From contig NZ_JAESWB010000045.1 of assembly GCF_016765675.1 (NCBI RefSeq), positions 124,001-188,000 on the forward strand: a stretch of 64,000 bases of DNA. Reading direction: 5' to 3'. The notes below the pieces were generated by a model, which was given only the letters and a program-made list of their open reading frames with translations, ran no database searches and was not told where the DNA came from. Source of the DNA: Neobacillus paridis. GTDB lineage: Bacteria > Bacillota > Bacilli > Bacillales > Cytobacillaceae. This document shows, in pieces, positions 44,866-53,887 of the stretch; the stretch's first letter is position 1, and each line of letters starts with the position of its first letter. The position numbers and the translations under genes are program-made.

Positions 44866-45968
44866 GATAATTCCTCCATGTCTAGTTGTAATTGTGCTGC
44901 TGATAAATCTTGACGTACGGTAAAAGTTGATTCAAGTGTTTTTGTGGCATTTATCGTCCCGGCTTTAGCAATCTCGATTAAATTTTTCCCCTCAAGCCAT
45001 GAGAAGATCACTGCCGCAGAGAAGGCATCACCCGCACCTGTCACATCCACGACTTCAGTTTGAATAGCGGGAACATGAAAAATCCCTTCCTTTATATTGC
45101 CAATCATGGCACCGTTTTTGCCATTCGTAATCACGACATTGTCAATCCCTTGTGAAAGCCATTTTTCAACTGCCTGCTGCCACTCTGCTTGATTGGAAAT
45201 AGTCCTATTGAAATAGGTTTCCGATTCATCCCGGTTTGTAATTAACCAGGTGACGCCGTTTAAATCATCAGGCAGCCGCTCCATTTTCGGGGAAGAAACC
45301 GGGATTAACACAAGTGGTCTTTCATGTTTTTTCGCAAAATAAGATAAAAATTGAAGCGTTTCTTTTGGACAGTTCAAGTCGGCAACAATGCATTTTGCCC
45401 GGTCTAACAATGCGACTTGTTTTAACAGCAGTTCCGGGGTCAATGACTCGTACACTTCCATATCTGCTAAGGCAATGATCATTTCCCCGTCAGTATCTAA
45501 AACCGCGGTATAGGAGCCTGTCGCCATCCCTGGAAGTTTCGCCACTTGGTCGAGATTCATATATAATTTCGATGATTCCTCAATGAAGAACCAGTCACTG
45601 TCTGCACCACAAGCAGTTATTAATGATACTTCCTGCCCGAGCCGTCCCAGATTTTCAGCAATGTTTCGGGCAACGCCGCCCACGCTTTTGACTGAGCGGA
45701 TTGGATTGGATGTACCCAGTTTCGCCTTATTTTTCACTTGGAATTTCCGGTCCAAATTCGCGCCGCCGATACAAACAATTTGCTGCGATTCATTTAAAAT
45801 ATAGGCTCTGCCTAAAATATGACCTTTTTTCGTTAGTCCTGAGATCAAATTGGCGACGGATGGACGGGATAACCCGACTGCTTCAGCGAGCTCCTGCTGT
45901 GAAATATAGGGGTTCTTACGAATTAAATCATAAATCAACTGTTCTTTCTCAGTCATTCGTTCAGACAA
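44862..45968 (-). CDS. psuK: Pseudouridine kinase with N-terminal winged helix
   Basis: Phosphorylates pseudouridine. Of the 368 residues, 1-55 form a helix-turn-helix ([20 protein letters not shown]), and ~70-365 are a PfkB sugar kinase ([34 protein letters not shown]; catalytic [16 protein letters not shown] with the Asp base). Fusions of a DNA-binding domain to PfkB kinases in this pathway are common in Bacillus (YeiC/YeiI type) and may autoregulate the operon. TTG is the start: GGAGGTG is seven bases upstream; the next ATG (codon 5) is too far. Confidence 0.93.
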   Translation of the reverse strand: MSERMTEKEQLIYDLIRKNPYISQQELAEAVGLSRPSVANLISGLTKKGHILGRAYILNESQQIVCIGGANLDRKFQVKNKAKLGTSNPIRSVKSVGGVARNIAENLGRLGQEVSLITACGADSDWFFIEESSKLYMNLDQVAKLPGMATGSYTAVLDTDGEMIIALADMEVYESLTPELLLKQVALLDRAKCIVADLNCPKETLQFLSYFAKKHERPLVLIPVSSPKMERLPDDLNGVTWLITNRDESETYFNRTISNQAEWQQAVEKWLSQGIDNVVITNGKNGAMIGNIKEGIFHVPAIQTEVVDVTGAGDAFSAAVIFSWLEGKNLIEIAKAGTINATKTLESTFTVRQDLSAAQLQLDMEELS

Positions 45969-46319
45969 ACTTTCACCTCCCTCAAAATTAAACTATTGTT
46001 TATTTTATAAACTTATGTTTAAATTTTACCCCCTAAAAGCCTGCCTGTCAACTCATATCTGTACCGTTAACTTTAAACAAAAGATCAAAATGGATTTGGT
46101 AAAACCGGCCCGCGGGGGGATTATCTGGTAAACGTTACAAATAAATTGAGACTTCAACTCAGTGTGGGTTGTTATCACCCCATCACCCTATAAAATCAAT
46201 AAGCAAGTGCTTCAAGTTCATGCACTCATTTCCGATTGCACGCCAATTCATCATTTCCCATAAAATAGAATAAAATTTAGAAGAAGTCTTCCGCGTGAAG
46301 GGAAAGATGTGGTGTTTTG
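45969..46319. other. Divergent intergenic region psuK/ykuK
   Basis: About 350 bp, AT-rich next to psuK (palindromic AAACTATTG...TTTATAAACTTATGTTT stretches), with no convincing promoter, RNA or gene that I can support. Confidence 0.5.
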
Positions 46320-46859
46320 ATGATGAAAAATCCCGAGCCTCGCCGTCATGTTTTTAAAAATCTTCAAGAGAACGGGATGCCATTTGAACTAGTGTTTACA
46401 CGGATTACTGAGTTTATGAAGGCAGACCCGTGTGGTAATTTCCGCCTTATGGTGGGAACCGACTCCCAAGTCCATAAACTGCATACGGTATTCATTACAG
46501 GAATTGTCATTCAAAATGAAGGTAATGGAGTGTGGGCATGCATTAAAAAGGTGATTGTCCCCCGTAAAATGACCCAGCTGCACGAGCGGATTTCCCTTGA
46601 ATTATCATTTACCGAGGAAATCGTGGCATTGTTTACCGAGGAGAGAAAACAAGAGCTTATTGAAATCGTCTTGCCTCACATTTACCAAGGGGCTACCTTC
46701 ACGATAGAGGGACACATCGACATTGGTGCCGGGAAAAGAAACAAAACGAGCGAATTCGTCAAAGAAATGGTCACCCGAATGGAATCCATGGGTGTTGCGC
46801 CGAAAATTAAACCGGACGCCTTTGTCGCTTCAAGCTACGCCAACCGCTACACAAAATAA
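46320..46859 (+). CDS. ykuK: YkuK-family RNase H-like protein (DUF458)
   Basis: A ~179-aa conserved protein of the PF04308 ribonuclease H-like family; function unknown. Features: FRLMVGTDSQVHKLHTVFIT (RNase H-like first strand and acidic residue), GVWACIKKVIVPRKM, FTIEGHIDIGAGKRNKTSEF and KPDAFVASSYANRYTK, all as in B. subtilis YkuK. ATG at 46320 or 46323; the ribosome site is weak (GTGGTG). Monocistronic and followed by a REP-derived terminator. Confidence 0.88.
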   Translation: MMKNPEPRRHVFKNLQENGMPFELVFTRITEFMKADPCGNFRLMVGTDSQVHKLHTVFITGIVIQNEGNGVWACIKKVIVPRKMTQLHERISLELSFTEEIVALFTEERKQELIEIVLPHIYQGATFTIEGHIDIGAGKRNKTSEFVKEMVTRMESMGVAPKIKPDAFVASSYANRYTK

Positions 46860-46906
46860 CCTAAAGCAGGTATTCAAAAAGTGCAGCAAATTCTCCAAAA
46901 AACGGA

Positions 46907-46968
46907 AAAATGTCCACGTGGGGTGGACATTTTGACCTTTTTGTATTTTTAGGGTGTCAGGCACCATT
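46907..46968. repeat. REP-like repeat, copy 6, acting as terminator
   Basis: AAAATGTCCAC (46907-46917) and GTGGACATTTT (46923-46933) form a perfect stem followed by a T-rich run on the plus strand, suitable to end ykuK. GGTGTCAGGCACCAT follows at 46953-46967, directly before the yclQ stop. Confidence 0.82.
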
Positions 46969-46974
46969 ATATTT

Positions 46975-47928
46975 TTAAAGAGCAGCTTCGATTTCGTCTG
47001 CCATGAGTTTGACGGATTTTAGGCCGCCGCCGCTGAGGTACCAGGTGTCGGCGTTTAGGTAGATGATTTTGCCGTTTTTATAGGCGTTTGTTTTCTTGAC
47101 CAGGTCGTTCTCAATCGTTTGTTTGGCGCTGGAATCGCCCCCGATTGCGACGTTACGGTCAATCACAAACAAGACATCGGGATTTTTTTCCATAATGTAT
47201 TCAAAGGTAATACTCTGACCATGTGTGGAAACTTCAATATTTTTATCAGCTGCTCCAAACCCAAATACATCATGGATTAACCCAAAGCGGGAACTTGGTC
47301 CATAAGCGCTGACTTTTCCTTCATTCGCCATCACAATTAAAGCCTTTTTATTAGCTTCAGAAGCTTCTTTATTCACTTTATCAACGGTTCCCTCAATATC
47401 TTTCAATTTTGCTGCAACCTGGTCTTCTTTATCAAAGATTTTGCCAATCAGTTTCATATTTTTTTCAAAAGAATCCATGTAATGGCTGTAATCAAAGTCG
47501 ATATATACTGTCGGAGCAATCTCGGCAAATTGGTCATATAATTCTGCCTGCCGATTTGAAATAAATATAACATCCGGTTTCAATGAATGGATTGCCTCAA
47601 AATCAGGCTCCTTCAGGCTGCCAACATTCGTATACTTCTTATCACTATATTTTTCTAAATACTTAGGAACAGTTGTCTGAGGAACACCTGTAACTTCAAC
47701 TCCCAATTCATCAAGAGTATCTAAAATTCCAAAATCAAAAACAACTACCTTCTTTGGATTTTTTTCCACAACGGCCTCACCGTATTTATGTTCCACTGTC
47801 ATTTTCCCGGCAGATTCTCCATTTCCTGATGCCTTTTCCGTCTTGCCTTCCTCCTTCGATGCACCGCCACAAGCCGCAAGCACAAGGACAATTGAAAAAA
47901 TAATACTTACTAAACTCCACTTTTTCAT
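46975..47928 (-). CDS. yclQ: Siderophore ABC transporter substrate-binding lipoprotein YclQ
   Basis: A 317-aa Fe-siderophore binding protein of the YclQ type (petrobactin/catecholate in B. subtilis). The signal IIFSIVLVLAACGGASKEEG has the lipobox cysteine. The binding fold shows PKKVVVFDFGILDTLDELGV, VGSLKEPDFEAIHSLKPDVI and PTVYIDFDYSHYMDSFEKNM. Last gene of yclNOPQ, 20 bp after yclP. The ligand in this organism is inferred from homology. Confidence 0.93.
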   Translation of the reverse strand: MKKWSLVSIIFSIVLVLAACGGASKEEGKTEKASGNGESAGKMTVEHKYGEAVVEKNPKKVVVFDFGILDTLDELGVEVTGVPQTTVPKYLEKYSDKKYTNVGSLKEPDFEAIHSLKPDVIFISNRQAELYDQFAEIAPTVYIDFDYSHYMDSFEKNMKLIGKIFDKEDQVAAKLKDIEGTVDKVNKEASEANKKALIVMANEGKVSAYGPSSRFGLIHDVFGFGAADKNIEVSTHGQSITFEYIMEKNPDVLFVIDRNVAIGGDSSAKQTIENDLVKKTNAYKNGKIIYLNADTWYLSGGGLKSVKLMADEIEAAL

Positions 47929-47947
47929 CGATTATCTCCCCTAAAAA

Positions 47948-48709
47948 TTATGAATTAAAATAAACACAGATACGGCAGCCATCCATTTTTTGAATGGGAA
48001 TGTCCATATCGTAAATTTCCTTCAATGCTTCAGATTGAATAATTTCCTCAGTTGGTCCATTTTTGACCACTCGGCCATCCTTCATTGCGACAATCCAGTC
48101 CGAATAAACGGATGCAAAATTTATATCATGCAGGACAATGACCACCGTTTTTCCCAGTTCATCAACAAGCCTCCGTAAAATCTTCATAATCTGAACGGAA
48201 TGTTTCATATCCAAGTTATTTAGCGGTTCATCAAGCAAAATATAATCAGTATCCTGGGCAATGACCATCGCAATAAACGCCCGCTGCCGCTGACCTCCTG
48301 ACAATTCATCCAAATAGCGCTCCTGCAACTCGGTTAAGTGCATATATTCAAGCGACTGGTCGACAATCTGTTCATCCTCATCCGTCAGCCGCCCTTTGGA
48401 ATAAGGAAAGCGGCCAAAGGAAACAAGCTCACGGATCGTCAGTCTAACGTTCATATAATTGGACTGTTTTAAAATCGACACCTTTTTAGCAAACTCATTT
48501 GATTTCATCTTTCGGGCATCGGCCTTATCAATCAGCACCTCTCCCGTATCAGCATCGAGCAGCCGGCTCACCATTGAAAGTAACGTCGACTTCCCTGCCC
48601 CGTTCGGTCCAATGAAAGAGGTTATTTTTCCCGGCTGAATCGTCACCGACACATCCTCTACAACTGCCTTTTTCCCGTAAAACTTTGACAGTGAAACGAC
48701 TTGAATCAT
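47948..48709 (-). CDS. yclP: Siderophore ABC transporter ATPase YclP
   Basis: A 253-aa ABC ATPase with Walker A FIGPNGAGKSTLLSMVSR, signature DELSGGQRQRAFIAM, Walker B YILLDEPLNNLDMKHSVQ and H-loop VLHDINFASVYSDWIV. FecE/FepC group. It starts at the base where yclO ends (ATG overlap), co-translated with the permeases. Confidence 0.95.
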   Translation of the reverse strand: MIQVVSLSKFYGKKAVVEDVSVTIQPGKITSFIGPNGAGKSTLLSMVSRLLDADTGEVLIDKADARKMKSNEFAKKVSILKQSNYMNVRLTIRELVSFGRFPYSKGRLTDEDEQIVDQSLEYMHLTELQERYLDELSGGQRQRAFIAMVIAQDTDYILLDEPLNNLDMKHSVQIMKILRRLVDELGKTVVIVLHDINFASVYSDWIVAMKDGRVVKNGPTEEIIQSEALKEIYDMDIPIQKMDGCRICVYFNS

Positions 48710-49656
48710 TAAGCATTCCTCGCTTTCAATAGTAGGTAGATGAAATACACACCGCCGACAAAGTTGATAATGACACTTAATGTGGTAGAAAAAGAAAATA
48801 CCCGTTCAACCACCCACTGCCCGCCAACCAGCGCAATGATGCTCATCACCACCGCACCGCTAATCAGCGTCCGATGCTTATAAGTTTTGAAAAATTGATA
48901 GGACAGATTGGCGACGATTAAGCCAAAGAAAGTAATCGGGCCGACAAGTGCTGTGGAAATCGAAATAAACACAGCGACGATCATAAGCATCTGTTTGACG
49001 ACGGCGTCATAGGGCACCCCTAAGTTAATGGCAGTCTCCCGTCCCAGTGAAAGCACATCTAAATATTTCACATAGCGCCAGGCGAAAATGGTTACAACGA
49101 CAACAATTCCCGCGGACAACCAAACCAAATCTGAGTTGATATTATTAAAACTGGCAAACATCCGGTCTTGGACAATCTGAAACTCGTTCGGATCGATCAA
49201 TACTTGAAAGAATGTCGAAATGCTCGAAAAAAACGTCCCGACAATAATGCCGACAAGCAATAAAAAGTAAATCTGCTGACCGGCCTTTTTAAACAAAAAG
49301 CGATATAGCAACAGGGAAAACACAATCATGACGGCAACCGAGATCAAAAAATTAATTTGTTTATTGACTGCCATCAGATGGTCAGACCCAAGAAAGAAAA
49401 TCATCAATGTTTGTAAGAGCAAATAAAGTGAATCTAATCCCATAATGCTGGGGGTTAAAATTTTATTATGGGTAATCGTTTGAAAAACAACGGTCGCATA
49501 GGCAATGGTAAAGCCAGTTATCACCATGGCAATGACTTTTACGATACGCCTTGGCAATGCATAATCAAAACTTCCGTTTAAATCATGAAACAGGTAGATG
49601 GCACAGCATCCTGCAGCGATCAATGCAAGAAGGGCCAGTTTCATCGAATTACGCAT
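48709..49656 (-). CDS. yclO: Siderophore ABC transporter permease YclO
   Basis: A 315-aa FecCD-type permease with about nine membrane helices (FTIAYATVVFQTITHNKILT; GLDSLYLLLQTLMIFFLGS; LVGPITFFGLIVANLSYQF, the motif contacting the ATPase). The start at 49656 has GGAGGAAAAGAT before it and overlaps the yclN end by 8 bp; the longer frame to 49734 is read-through into yclN. Confidence 0.95.
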   Translation of the reverse strand: MRNSMKLALLALIAAGCCAIYLFHDLNGSFDYALPRRIVKVIAMVITGFTIAYATVVFQTITHNKILTPSIMGLDSLYLLLQTLMIFFLGSDHLMAVNKQINFLISVAVMIVFSLLLYRFLFKKAGQQIYFLLLVGIIVGTFFSSISTFFQVLIDPNEFQIVQDRMFASFNNINSDLVWLSAGIVVVVTIFAWRYVKYLDVLSLGRETAINLGVPYDAVVKQMLMIVAVFISISTALVGPITFFGLIVANLSYQFFKTYKHRTLISGAVVMSIIALVGGQWVVERVFSFSTTLSVIINFVGGVYFIYLLLKARNA

Positions 49657-50599
49657 ATCTTTTCCTCCGGAACAACAAATATAAAAAAATGCCGCTTCCG
49701 ATGACACCGACCATGAGACTGATCGAAATCTCATAGGGGTAAATGATTACCCTGCCAAGAATGTCACAAATGAGAAGGAAAATAGCACCAAGCAGTGCCG
49801 TATGCGGTAAGGTTTTTTTCAAATGATCTCCTTTAAAAATCGAGATAATGTTAGGAATGATTAAACCAAGAAATGGGATAATCCCAACAGTTAAAACAAC
49901 AGTTGCTGTGATCAGTGCCACAAGAATCAAGCCAATATTCACAATTCGCCGGTAAGCAAGTCCGAGATTTTTCGAGAAATCCTCCCCCATTCCCGCTATG
50001 GTAAAGCGGTTGGCATAGAAATAGGCAATGATAATAATCGGAACACTTATGTAGAGTAATTCATAGCGGCCTTTCATGATCATCGAAAAATCACCCTGGA
50101 GCCATGCCGACATATTTTGAATTACATCTGCTTTGTAGGCAAAGAAGGTTGTTACCGAAGACAAAATATTGCCAAACATCAACCCTACAAGCGGAATGAA
50201 TATTGCATCTTTAAACTTGATGCGGTCAAGGATCTGCATGAATAGAAAGGTCCCGGCAAGGGCAAAGGCAAAAGCAACCGCCATTTTTTGGAGCATTGAT
50301 GCGTTCGCAAATACCAGCATCGAGACGAGTATTCCCAGCCTCGTAGCATCTAATGTCCCAGCTGTAGTCGGCGAAACAAACTTGTTTCGGCTTAGCTGCT
50401 GCATAATTAGTCCTGCAATGCTCATTCCAGCTCCAGCAAGCAAAATCGCGATAAGCCTTGGCAGCCGGCTAATTAGGAATATTTGGGTGTCCTCTGACTG
50501 GAGGTTCAACAAATCCAATGGTGATACAGTGCTTACTCCTACGAACAAAGAGGCAGCCGATAATACCAATAATCCCAGCAGTAAATATTTCATCTTCAT
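49649..50599 (-). CDS. yclN: Siderophore ABC transporter permease YclN
   Basis: A 316-aa FecCD-type permease, partner of YclO. Motifs: ISRLPRLIAILLAGAGMSIA, GLIMQQLSRNKFVSPTTAGT and GIIPFLGLIIPNIISIFKGD. First gene of the operon. Its leader is ~180 nt long and contains a Fur box and a structured element shared with the dapA leader. Confidence 0.95.
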   Translation of the reverse strand: MKMKYLLLGLLVLSAASLFVGVSTVSPLDLLNLQSEDTQIFLISRLPRLIAILLAGAGMSIAGLIMQQLSRNKFVSPTTAGTLDATRLGILVSMLVFANASMLQKMAVAFAFALAGTFLFMQILDRIKFKDAIFIPLVGLMFGNILSSVTTFFAYKADVIQNMSAWLQGDFSMIMKGRYELLYISVPIIIIAYFYANRFTIAGMGEDFSKNLGLAYRRIVNIGLILVALITATVVLTVGIIPFLGLIIPNIISIFKGDHLKKTLPHTALLGAIFLLICDILGRVIIYPYEISISLMVGVIGSGIFLYLLFRRKRYA

Positions 50600-50681
50600 A
50601 GCTTCCCAACACTTCTCTTTTTGGCTAATAAAAAGGTATAAAATTTTTCCAAATTTTATACTTTCCTTTGTCGCATAAATT

Positions 50682-50735
50682 CAACTACGCCTCATGAACC
50701 GTCCTTAAGGGCTCGCCAGTCAACGAGTTTTCATT
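50682..50735 (-). other. Conserved leader element, copy A (upstream of yclN)
   Basis: A 54-nt block on the minus strand matching 49 of 54 positions with 58592-58644 upstream of dapA. It folds a first hairpin CTCGTTGACTGGCGAG (with two G-U pairs where copy B has G-C), then CCCTTAAGG, then the invariant GGTTCATGAGGCGTAGTTG. An AU-rich stem with a T-run (about 50632-50661) follows. I do not recognise it as a known riboswitch; a dispersed palindromic repeat is the alternative. Confidence 0.6.
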
Positions 50736-50751
50736 TAAGCTTTTTATCAGT

Positions 50752-50770
50752 GATATTGAAAATCATTATC
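50752..50770. promoter_or_regulatory. Fur box of yclNOPQ
   Basis: Minus strand GATAATGATTTTCAATATC is a near-perfect 19-bp Fur box with the 7-1-7 core TGATAATGATTTTCA. It lies about 20 bp downstream of the -10. A weaker match (13/19) lies at 50820-50838 next to the -35. Iron-loaded Fur would shut the operon off. Confidence 0.85.
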
Positions 50771-50789
50771 ATTTAACCTTACGATTTTG

Positions 50790-50817
50790 ATTATATCATC
50801 CTTGTATTTTAAGTCAA
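50790..50817 (-). promoter_or_regulatory. Promoter of yclNOPQ
   Basis: Minus strand TTGACT (50812-50817), 16-bp spacer, TATAAT (50790-50795), flanked on both sides by Fur-like sites. Confidence 0.75.
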
Positions 50818-50884
50818 TGCTAATTGAGAATTTTTATCATTTAATTTTCTGGATTTTTAGTAAACGGAGAAGAGATCTCAAAAG

Positions 50885-50924
50885 TTCCACCAATGAATCG
50901 CTAATTATTGACGCATTGGTGGAA
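50885..50924 (-). terminator. Terminator overlapping the end of the DUF418 gene
   Basis: TTCCACCAATG (50885-50895) pairs with CATTGGTGGAA (50914-50924); the stop codon of the DUF418 gene (50905) is in the loop. The minus strand continues ACTTTTGAG. Confidence 0.7.
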
Positions 50925-51897
50925 TTTCCCGGTAGGTTATCATCCGCCACAGCCATTCAATCGGACCGAAACGGAAATACCGCAGCCATACACAGCTGAA
51001 AATAAGTTGGATAATATAGATAGCGAGGCAAAGATTGAGAGATTGCAGGTAGGTAATGTTGCCAAATAAATGAAACCTATTCCCCAAGAGTAATATGAAC
51101 ACAGTTTGGCAGAGATAGTTTGTCAAGGCCAGCCGCCCATAACTTTTTAATGGGGATAACAATTTTTGAAAAAAGGAAAATCGCAAAAGTAATACCAGCA
51201 GGCCAGCATAAAAAGCAGACACAAGTGGACCAATAGCAATTCCGATACTAAAAAAGCGCTCTGTTTGCAAACTTATGGCTTCCGACTTCATGCCAAACTG
51301 TGTCGGAGCATAGTAGGCTTGATAGGATATGCCAACGACACCTAATAAGAACATCATTACTGTAAAAACGGCTGTCTTTTTTAACGGAATATTTTCAAAG
51401 ATGCGATACTGCCCCGCGGCAACTCCTAATAGCATCAGCGGTACCACCATAAAGATTTTTATCGAAAAAAGGGCTAAGAAGAAGAGCATGATCCCCCCGA
51501 ATATAAGATTCATTACTTTGTTGGCTTTATAAAAGGGCAAGATTATCAAGCCGGAAATGGCATACACTGTCAGTGCTTCCCCCGGGTGAAACTTTACATG
51601 AACAAGACCGATTAAGAAAAGGACGGCAATCCGCCTTAAAAATAGAACATAACCATTCTTTCCCCTGGCATTAGCCCGTGTGATGAAGATATAGAACCCA
51701 ATCCCAAATAAAAAGGTGAAAATTGTATAGAAGCGGCCTTCTACAAATAAATACAAAAATTTCCAATATAAAAAATCGGTAGAATCTGAAGCTGGCTGAC
51801 GAATCTCCAACAACGGTCCCACATTCACCAAAATAATCCCCATTAACGCAAAGCCGCGCAAATAATCAAGGATATCAATTCGTTTATTCAGATCCAT
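50905..51897 (-). CDS. DUF418 (YeiB-type) membrane protein
   Basis: A 330-aa protein with about eight to ten membrane helices. N-terminal DUF418 region RIDILDYLRGFALMGIILVN, acyltransferase-3-like in look, and the C-terminal signature YGRLALTNYLCQTVFILLLG and FRFGPIEWLWRMITYREIPP. Function unknown. The start at 51897 follows GGGAGGTG; codons upstream to 51942 lack a site. Monocistronic. Confidence 0.88.
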   Translation of the reverse strand: MDLNKRIDILDYLRGFALMGIILVNVGPLLEIRQPASDSTDFLYWKFLYLFVEGRFYTIFTFLFGIGFYIFITRANARGKNGYVLFLRRIAVLFLIGLVHVKFHPGEALTVYAISGLIILPFYKANKVMNLIFGGIMLFFLALFSIKIFMVVPLMLLGVAAGQYRIFENIPLKKTAVFTVMMFLLGVVGISYQAYYAPTQFGMKSEAISLQTERFFSIGIAIGPLVSAFYAGLLVLLLRFSFFQKLLSPLKSYGRLALTNYLCQTVFILLLGNRFHLFGNITYLQSLNLCLAIYIIQLIFSCVWLRYFRFGPIEWLWRMITYREIPPMRQ

Positions 51898-52082
51898 TGT
51901 CTGCACCTCCCACGGTCCCCCAACACCATAACTATTCTTCACACTGTTTATTTAAAGATACTAAAATCTCTGTTAAATTCAATAGCATGATAGCACATTC
52001 CTTCTTCCATCACACTTAGTATCTAGCATCGCGGATCGAATCAGAGGCTAATGATCATTTGATTAGCTAACCTCTTACAGCA

Positions 52083-52116
52083 AAAAGCGCTTTGATCCCC
52101 CAATCAAAGCGCTTTT
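52083..52116. terminator. Bidirectional terminator after the CoA-transferase gene
   Basis: AAAAGCGCTTTGAT (52083-52096) and ATCAAAGCGCTTTT (52103-52116) form a perfect 14-bp stem with T-runs on both sides. Confidence 0.88.
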
Positions 52117-52160
52117 CTCTATATTTTATTTCTCCCATTATAGAATAGCTAATAAAACAA

Positions 52161-53675
52161 TTAAACCGTTGCTGTTACTGACTGCAGCATTGTCCCTGTG
52201 TTCGCGAAGTTAATGTGCCAGGATAGGGCTTTTTCCAACACATGTGGTGTTTGACCGCCCCTCGTAAGAGCCTCTTGGTAATATTCCCGCAGCTGCTCAC
52301 GGTACATTGGGTGAGCGCAGTTCTCAATAATTAGTTCTGCCCGCTCTCTAGGCGCTAACCCGCGTAAGTCGGCATATCCTTGCTCCGTCACAATGACATC
52401 GACATCATGCTCCGTATGGTCAACATGCGAAACAAATGGAACAATACTAGAAATCTTCCCGCCCTTTGCCATCGACTTAGTCACAAAAATAGCCAAACGT
52501 GCATTACGGGCGAAATCCCCTGAACCGCCAATGCCATTCATCATTTTTGTCCCTAAGACATGTGTTGAGTTCACATTTCCGTATATGTCTAATTCCAATG
52601 CTGTATTAATAGAGATCAATCCGAGACGGCGAATAATTTCCGGATGATTGGAAATCTCCTGCGGCCGCATCAATATTTTATCACGGTATTTATCAAAGTT
52701 TCCGAATACCTGTTTCATTTTTTCCTCAGAAAGAGTAAGCGAACAGCAGGAGGCAAAATTCACCTTGCCGGCATCAATTAAATCAAATACCGCATCCTGT
52801 AACACTTCCGAATACACATCTAAATCTTCAAACTCTGATTCCAGCATGCCATGAAGAACGGCATTTGCTACCGAACCAATTCCCGATTGAAGCGGGGCGA
52901 GACGCTTTGTCAGCCGGCCGGCTTCCACTTCTTTACGTAAAAAGTTGATTAAGTGATTGGCCATAATAAATGTTTCTTCATCAGGCGGTACGATCGTCGA
53001 AGGAGAATCAAGCTGATTGGTAAATACGATGCCTTTGACCTTGTCAATATCCACTGGAATTCCAATCGTACCTATCCGATCATCCGGCTTGGTTAATGGA
53101 ATCGGACCTCTTTCCCCCTGTTTTCCCGGATCATACAAATCATGCAATCCTTCTAGGTTCACTTGATGTGCCAAATTCACCTCAATAATAATTGCTTTTG
53201 CATTCAAAGCAAACGATAAAGAGTTTCCAACCGATGTTGTTGGAATCACCATTCCATCCTCTGTAACTGAATACGCTTCCAAAATCGCAAAATCAACCGG
53301 CTCCATTACCCCCGCACGGACCAGTTCTGCTGTATGCGACAAGTGCTGATCAACAAACAACATTTCCCCATTGTTAATTTTTTTTCGCATTGTTGGATCG
53401 GCTTGAAATGGAAGTCTTTTTCCCAGAATCCCCGCCTCTGCAAAAAGCTTGTCCACATCCGAACCTAACGAAGCCCCTGTATAGACATTCACTTTAAAAG
53501 ACTCTGTTTCAGCACGTTTCACCAGCGCAAATGGCACCGCTTTCACGTCACCCGCACGTGTGAATCCGCTCAACCCCAGAGTCATTCCGTCTTGAATCCA
53601 TGACGCCGCTTCTTCCGGCGACACAACACGATCCAAGAGCCGCTTATCGCGAATCCGTTCGTATTTATTTTCCAT
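52161..53675 (-). CDS. Acetyl-CoA hydrolase/transferase family (succinate CoA-transferase Cat1-like)
   Basis: A 504-aa class I CoA-transferase. Motifs: DGMTLGLSGFTRAGDVKAVP near the start; the catalytic glutamate is expected in LDVYSEVLQDAVFDLIDAG; MNGIGGSGDFARNARLAIF and VDVIVTEQGYADLRGLAPRE are family hallmarks. Likely moves CoA between succinate or propionate and acetate; hydrolase activity is less likely. The start at 53675 follows GAGAGGGATGG. The LytTR regulator gene immediately upstream on the same strand may control it. Confidence 0.88.
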   Translation of the reverse strand: MENKYERIRDKRLLDRVVSPEEAASWIQDGMTLGLSGFTRAGDVKAVPFALVKRAETESFKVNVYTGASLGSDVDKLFAEAGILGKRLPFQADPTMRKKINNGEMLFVDQHLSHTAELVRAGVMEPVDFAILEAYSVTEDGMVIPTTSVGNSLSFALNAKAIIIEVNLAHQVNLEGLHDLYDPGKQGERGPIPLTKPDDRIGTIGIPVDIDKVKGIVFTNQLDSPSTIVPPDEETFIMANHLINFLRKEVEAGRLTKRLAPLQSGIGSVANAVLHGMLESEFEDLDVYSEVLQDAVFDLIDAGKVNFASCCSLTLSEEKMKQVFGNFDKYRDKILMRPQEISNHPEIIRRLGLISINTALELDIYGNVNSTHVLGTKMMNGIGGSGDFARNARLAIFVTKSMAKGGKISSIVPFVSHVDHTEHDVDVIVTEQGYADLRGLAPRERAELIIENCAHPMYREQLREYYQEALTRGGQTPHVLEKALSWHINFANTGTMLQSVTATV

Positions 53676-53887
53676 ATTCCATCCCTCTCCCAAAATATGA
53701 AATTACATTAATTTTACCTTAAATAACTTATTAATTAGGGATTTCTGGGATATATTACGTAAAATTAAGACAAAGCAGCATTTTTTTCTTCTAAAGCAGA
53801 ATGATTTAATTTAATAGTTTTATAATTTAGAATCATCACATTACTACAAGCTTTCCAGGCAATATAGATGAGCCAGAGAAAAATCGA

